From assembly GCA_903858085.1 (NCBI GenBank), contig CAIOHJ010000263.1, positions 1 to 64,000 on the forward strand: a stretch of DNA of 64,000 nt. The letters are read 5' to 3'. A model generated the notes under the pieces. It did not search any database. It saw only the letters and a list, made by a program, of their open reading frames with translations, and was not told the origin of the DNA. The number at the start of each line of letters is the position of its first letter. The stretch's first letter is position 1. The translations under genes and the position numbers were made by a program. Source of the stretch: an uncultured Chloroflexota bacterium. Lineage in GTDB: Bacteria > Chloroflexota > Anaerolineae > Caldilineales > Caldilineaceae. This document shows, in pieces, positions 60,048 to 64,000 of the stretch.

Positions 60048-61430
60048 CTACAGCTGACCGGTTGCTCCCCACGCCTCCAGCTTGCGTTGGTAGGCAGGGT
60101 CTTCGTACCGGCTGGGCACAAAGGCAGGGGCGTAGCCGGGCAGTGTTCTGCCAGCCACATGGGCCGCCAGCAGCTCTCCGCTGGCGCAGGCTGCCATCAA
60201 CCCATACCCCGACAGCGCAGCCAGGATGTACGCTCCTTGCACCGGCAGCGGGCCGATCAGCGGCCGGTTCTCGCGGGTTTTGGTGTAGTAGCCGCCATCC
60301 ACAGAGACTTTGGGCAGTTTTTCCAGATAGGCGGCGAGCCCCGGGACGAGTGTGGTCATCCCGCGCAGGACGATCTCGGGAAATTCAGGGTCAGCGGGCA
60401 GGGGCAGCAGCGGTGGGACAGGCTCGCTGTGGTAGGCCCACAGCATCAAAACGGTCTGAGATCCTGGCCGTCCTTCCGGTCGGAAGTGGACGCCCCCGGG
60501 GAAGGGGGCCAACAGCGGCTGCGTCTCAGCACTTTCCGCCAGCGCGGCACGTTCCTCGGCGGACCAGGGCAGCTGCTGTGCATCCTCCCAGATCACAAGC
60601 GGGGCCTCGCGCGGGAGAATGCCGAAACGGTCCTCCAGCGCCATCTTGCGGTGCAGCTCGGAAAAGATCGGCAAGGTCAGGCCGAGCTGTGCCGCCACCG
60701 AGTTCACCAATGGGCCGGCCGCATTGACCAGCACCGGCGTGGCCAGCTCCTGCTCTCCCCCGGCCACCTTGACCCGCACCGAACGCACCCGCCCCCCGCG
60801 GGTGTCGATGCTGTCCACATGGCCGGTCAGAAGCTGTACACCCCGGGCCCGGGCCTGCTCCAGCAGGATCATGCCCAGCTGCTGGCCGCTGAACCAGCCG
60901 GCGCGGCGGACGTGCAGCGCCGCCAGGCTGGCTGGATTCAAATAGGGGAAGCGCCGCAGAATCCAGGCAGGGTCGAGCAGGAGGTCGGCGCCGTCGGGCT
61001 GCTCCTGCCAGTGCTCGGCGTTGCCCGGCACATAGACCGGGTCATGGACGCTGCCGCCATGCACGCGCAGCGGACCAGCCCCCAGCTGTGCTCCCAGCTG
61101 CGCCGATGCAACCAGCGCTGGCACAGCGGCTGGGTTGCCGGTGACATACAGATAGCCGCGGCGGTTGAGGTTCAGCCGGTGGGCGCTGGCTGTGTCGAGC
61201 TGCTCCAGCAGGTCGATGCTGCGGTTCATCAGCCTGAGCATGGCGTCGTCTGGCCCGGGCCACCAGTTGCGATAGGCCTCGGTCGATTTGTCGCTGGTCA
61301 AGGTCAGCGGCGGACGCTCGTCCACCAGAACAATGTGGCCGATTCCCGGTTGGAGCGCCAGATGGTAGGCCGCCGAAACCCCGGCGATCCCAGCCCCACA
61401 GATCACGACATCGGCGTGCTGAACCGACAT
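60048..61430 (-). CDS. FAD-dependent oxidoreductase, DAO/DadA-like
   Basis: A 460-residue flavoprotein. N-terminal dinucleotide motif VVICGAGIAGVSAAYHLAL, mid-region HGGSVHDPVYVPGNAEH and C-terminal FAD motif ILAALSGYGLMAACASG. The layout is that of DAO-family amino-acid or N-methylglycine dehydrogenases/oxidases (glycine oxidase, DadA, dimethylglycine dehydrogenase). No covalent-FAD His/Cys is obvious. The substrate is unknown. It lies 36 bp after the acyl-CoA dehydrogenase gene in the same operon, with GAGGAGAG before its ATG, and converges on the GH3-like gene. Confidence 0.82.
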   Translation of the reverse strand: MSVQHADVVICGAGIAGVSAAYHLALQPGIGHIVLVDERPPLTLTSDKSTEAYRNWWPGPDDAMLRLMNRSIDLLEQLDTASAHRLNLNRRGYLYVTGNPAAVPALVASAQLGAQLGAGPLRVHGGSVHDPVYVPGNAEHWQEQPDGADLLLDPAWILRRFPYLNPASLAALHVRRAGWFSGQQLGMILLEQARARGVQLLTGHVDSIDTRGGRVRSVRVKVAGGEQELATPVLVNAAGPLVNSVAAQLGLTLPIFSELHRKMALEDRFGILPREAPLVIWEDAQQLPWSAEERAALAESAETQPLLAPFPGGVHFRPEGRPGSQTVLMLWAYHSEPVPPLLPLPADPEFPEIVLRGMTTLVPGLAAYLEKLPKVSVDGGYYTKTRENRPLIGPLPVQGAYILAALSGYGLMAACASGELLAAHVAGRTLPGYAPAFVPSRYEDPAYQRKLEAWGATGQL

Positions 61431-61466
61431 GGGCTCTCCTCTCTTTCTGACCCGAGGGGCAGCCCT

Positions 61467-62693
61467 TCAGGCCGCAACGGCTTCAGGCGCTTCAGCCTGC
61501 CAGAAGGCTGGGTCGTAGGCGGGCATTTCGCACCGCAGCGGGCGATCTGTGCGGTCGCCCAGAACGTAGGCCGCCTGCAGCAGGGTGTGAATCTGCGAGG
61601 TCCCTTCATAAATGACCGCACTTTTGGTGTTGCGCAGATGGCGTTCGACATTGTATTCGTCCGAATAGCCGTAGGCGCCGTGGATCTGCACCGCGTCGTT
61701 GGCGCAGCGGTTGGCAGCCTCGGTGCAGTACCATTTGGCCATACTGGTCGCACGCGTGTTGCGGATGCCCAGATTTTTTTGCCAGCCGGCCTTCCAGACC
61801 AGCAGCTCTCCAGTTTCGATCGACTGCTGCATCTGGGCGATCATCTGCTGCACCAGCTGGTACTCGGCGATCGGGCGGCCAAAGGTCTGGCGCTGTTTGG
61901 CGTACGCGACCGACTCGTCACGGCAGGCTTTCATGATCCCGACAGCGCCGGCGGCCACACCGTAGCGGGCGTTGTCGAGCGCGCTCATGGCAATTTTGAA
62001 GCCTTCCCCTTCCAGACCCAGCCGATGGCTCTTGGGCACGCGCACGTCGTGCATGCTGATCCAGCCGGTGTTGCTGGCATGCACCCCCAGCTTGCCTTCG
62101 ATCGTGCCGGTGGTCAGCCCGCGCCAGCCGCGCTCCAGAAGAAAAGCGGTGATGCCCCCAGCACCCAGGTCGGGGTCGGTTTTGGCAAAGACCAAAAAGC
62201 GGTCTGCCACATTGGCGAGGGTAATCCACATCTTCTCGCCGTTGAGCAGATAATCGCCCCCTTCCTGGCGAGCCGTGGAGCGGAGCGCCGCCACGTCCGA
62301 TCCAGCCCCCGGTTCGGTCAGCCCGAAACAGGCGATCTGTTCGCCGAGCGCCAGCGGCGGCAGCAACGTTTGTTTCTGTTCGTCGGTGCCCCACTGCAAG
62401 ATTGGCAGCGCATGCAACCCCAAATGGACGGCAAGGGTCTCGCGCACGGAAGAGTCGCCGTACTCCAGCGCTTCGGAGACGATCCCCAACGAGATGAAAT
62501 CCAGGCCAGCCCCTCCGTAGCGGACCGGCAGGCAAAGCCCCAGAAAGCCCAGGTCCGCCATTTTGGGCAGCAGTTCGTGTGGGTAGGTGTGGGCGCGGTC
62601 ATGTTCTTTGATGATGGGCATGACTTCGCGGCGTGTGAAATCATAGGCCATCTTTTCGATCATCTTGTGTTCGTCGCTCAGGTGAAAGTCCAT
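61467..62693 (-). CDS. Acyl-CoA dehydrogenase
   Basis: A 408-residue FAD enzyme that makes the alpha-beta double bond of acyl-CoA thioesters. Signature regions: ACFGLTEPGAGSDVAALRST, RQTFGRPIAEYQLVQ, and the catalytic Glu E363 in VIYEGTSQIHTLL. The Y-E-G-T position is that of short-chain, glutaryl- and isobutyryl-type enzymes, so the acyl chain is probably short or branched. GGAGGAGG precedes the ATG. First gene of a two-gene operon with the DAO-like flavoprotein; electrons would go through ETF, which is not here. Confidence 0.92.
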   Translation of the reverse strand: MDFHLSDEHKMIEKMAYDFTRREVMPIIKEHDRAHTYPHELLPKMADLGFLGLCLPVRYGGAGLDFISLGIVSEALEYGDSSVRETLAVHLGLHALPILQWGTDEQKQTLLPPLALGEQIACFGLTEPGAGSDVAALRSTARQEGGDYLLNGEKMWITLANVADRFLVFAKTDPDLGAGGITAFLLERGWRGLTTGTIEGKLGVHASNTGWISMHDVRVPKSHRLGLEGEGFKIAMSALDNARYGVAAGAVGIMKACRDESVAYAKQRQTFGRPIAEYQLVQQMIAQMQQSIETGELLVWKAGWQKNLGIRNTRATSMAKWYCTEAANRCANDAVQIHGAYGYSDEYNVERHLRNTKSAVIYEGTSQIHTLLQAAYVLGDRTDRPLRCEMPAYDPAFWQAEAPEAVAA

Positions 62694-62928
62694 CGCAGCC
62701 TCCTCCCCGTGGAATTCGGTAGAATCAAAAGCGTTGTCCCCTCACTATCATAGCATGGACGGCCGTTTTGGCGAACAATTCTGCCCTGTTCGGGGCGCTC
62801 GCTTGTGGGATCGCTCTGCGACAGCAAAAGGGTCTGTTGGCGAAACTGGCTATCTGGCCGTTGTGCCTCTCTGTCGGGTCTGCCAGAATGGAAGGAGAGG
62901 TCAGGCGTTCGGGAGAAAGGGGCAGCTG
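62694..62928. promoter_or_regulatory. Divergent intergenic region
   Basis: 235 bp between the acyl-CoA dehydrogenase and GlpA-like genes, both reading away from it. It must hold two promoters, but I see no hexamer pair good enough to name. AAAGGGG before 62929 is the ribosome-binding site of the GlpA-like gene. Confidence 0.4.
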
Positions 62929-64000
62929 ATGCGCTACGACGTCCTCATCATCGGCGGTGGAATTGTTGGCTGTGCGCTGGCCCGTGAGCTGAGCCGCTAT
63001 CGGCTGCGTGTGGTGCTGTGCGAGCAGGGGGCTGAGGTGGGCTTTGGCACCTCCAAAGCCAACAGCGGCATCCTGCACGGCGGCCACCATGCCAGCCTGG
63101 GGACCCTCAAAGGCAAGCTCGAATGGGCTGGCAACCAGCTCTGGGAGGCGCTGGCGGCCGAACTGGGCTTTGGGTTTCGCCGGGTCGGCGAGCTGACAGT
63201 CGCCCAGCAGGCCGAGCAGCTCCCGGTGCTGGACACCCTGCTCCACCATGCGAGGGTTCGTCAGATTCCAGGGGTCGAACGCTGGAGCGCCGCCCAGATC
63301 CAGGCTGCCGAACCGGCCCTGGCTCCCACCTTGCTGGCTGCGCTCTACGCGCCCACCACCGGCGTTGTCAACCCCTACGAAGCCTGCTATGCGCTGGCCG
63401 CCAATGCCGCCCGCAACGGGGTTGAGCTGCGGACCCTGGCGCCGGTCCAGCAGCTCGACCTGCAGGAGGAGGGTTGGGTGGTCACATTGCCACAGGAGCG
63501 GCTGGTCAGCCGTTTTGTCGTCAACGCTGCCGGGCTTTGGGCCGATCGGGTCGCCGAGCTGGCTGGCGTGCGCACTTTTTCGATCCACCCGCGCAAGGGA
63601 GAGGAATATCTGCTCGACAAACGCCTGCAGGGGTTGGTCCGTCATGTCATCTTTCCCTGTCCCTCGCCTCTTTCCAAAGGGATTTTGATCATTCCCACCT
63701 ACGACGGCACGTTGATGGTCGGCCCGACCGCCGAGGCGGTCGAGGATCGTGCGGATCTCAGCACCTCGGCAGCTGGCGCCCGCGCTGTGTTTGCTGCGGT
63801 TCGCCAGCTGCTGCCAGGGATCAGCGAAACGGATCTGATCGCGCAGTTTGCCGGGGTGCGGGCGCCGGCCGACGGCGAGGATTTTGTGATCGGCCCGACT
63901 GCCCGCCGCGGCTTTCTCAACGCGGCGGGCATTCAATCGCCTGGGTTGACCGCAGCCCCCGCCATCGCCAGATTGCTGGCGGACCTTTTGCGCGAGGAAG
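62929..64000 (+). CDS. GlpA-like FAD-dependent dehydrogenase (cut by the right edge)
   Basis: An open frame from ATG 62929 to the window end (at least 357 codons). It starts MRYDVLIIGGGIVGCALARE, an FAD-binding motif, followed by GTSKANSGILHGGHHA, the signature of glycerol-3-phosphate dehydrogenase GlpA/YggA-type and L-2-hydroxyglutarate oxidase relatives. Later segments such as FVVNAAGLWADRV and IFPCPSPLSKGILIIPTYDG fit the same group. The C-terminus, which would contain the [2Fe-2S] domain of GlpA if present, lies outside, so the exact enzyme is open. Confidence 0.85.
   Translation, partial: MRYDVLIIGGGIVGCALARELSRYRLRVVLCEQGAEVGFGTSKANSGILHGGHHASLGTLKGKLEWAGNQLWEALAAELGFGFRRVGELTVAQQAEQLPVLDTLLHHARVRQIPGVERWSAAQIQAAEPALAPTLLAALYAPTTGVVNPYEACYALAANAARNGVELRTLAPVQQLDLQEEGWVVTLPQERLVSRFVVNAAGLWADRVAELAGVRTFSIHPRKGEEYLLDKRLQGLVRHVIFPCPSPLSKGILIIPTYDGTLMVGPTAEAVEDRADLSTSAAGARAVFAAVRQLLPGISETDLIAQFAGVRAPADGEDFVIGPTARRGFLNAAGIQSPGLTAAPAIARLLADLLREE

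Noticed and set aside
1..64000. tRNA or rRNA genes
   Set aside because: None of the intergenic gaps contains a recognisable cloverleaf or rRNA segment by eye; a tRNA search program would settle it.

Overview
The window reads as part of a high-GC chromosome of a non-phototrophic-looking Chloroflexota bacterium, most likely an Anaerolineae/Caldilineae-type lineage. That is an inference from style, not from a marker gene: large secreted proteins with Pro/Thr-rich linkers, PPC, CARDB and Ig-like domains, very cytochrome-rich loci, a PucC-like carrier without other photosynthesis genes, a Cys-type CcmE, and hairpin repeats between genes. I see no rRNA, tRNA, CRISPR array, prophage or insertion sequence. 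I list 47 protein genes (one cut by the right edge) plus repeats, promoters and hairpins.

Layout. 1-613 is gene-free: a 50-bp hairpin repeat array, a short coding relic and two inverted repeats. 614-7709 holds a cell-surface protein, a XerC/D recombinase overlapping an SDR gene, a RarD-like carrier, a DUF423 protein and a putative zinc peptidase, closed by a bidirectional terminator (7734-7768). 7796-16294, all on the minus strand, is a six-gene electron-transfer locus: CcmE, a diheme cytochrome, an octaheme lipoprotein with a collagen-like stalk, a 15-heme membrane-anchored cytochrome, a cytochrome b quinol-oxidase-type subunit and a decaheme cytochrome built from a duplicated pentaheme unit. 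Together these carry 35 CxxCH sites. 16593-18051 is a small DUF1257/DUF2997 operon with two further ORFs. It is followed by ruvB, a clostripain-family peptidase (C11), a sarcosine-oxidase-like flavoprotein, and a minus-strand operon recN - methyltransferase - pgm - CoA-transferase - GNAT.

29297-30878 encodes a phosphoesterase and a phosphopantetheinyl transferase. 31169-42715 is a secreted-peptidase island: a trypsin-like S1 protease, a legumain-like C13 peptidase, a gingipain-like C25 peptidase and a DUF6345 protein with a His/Cys pair. The first three end in the same short tail (YLP or FLP, then x-x-x-Arg), which looks like a sorting tag. Then come an exo/endonuclease-phosphatase, an OsmC protein, a Tat-exported cyclase, a DUF2231 membrane protein, and an operon for periplasmic methionine sulfoxide repair (msrP-msrQ).

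47739-51069 encodes a NADH-oxidising diaphorase module (NuoE-NuoF fusion plus a HoxU-like Fe-S subunit) without a catalytic partner, co-transcribed with an EamA carrier. It is followed by comEA, an unusual substrate-binding/NBR1-Ig/META lipoprotein, a PucC-family carrier, signal peptidase I, a membrane-anchored GH3 homologue that has lost its catalytic residues, an amino-acid-oxidase-like flavoprotein with an acyl-CoA dehydrogenase, and the start of a GlpA-like dehydrogenase.

Gene calls rest on reading frames, ribosome-binding sites, overlaps and recognised motifs. No database search was possible.
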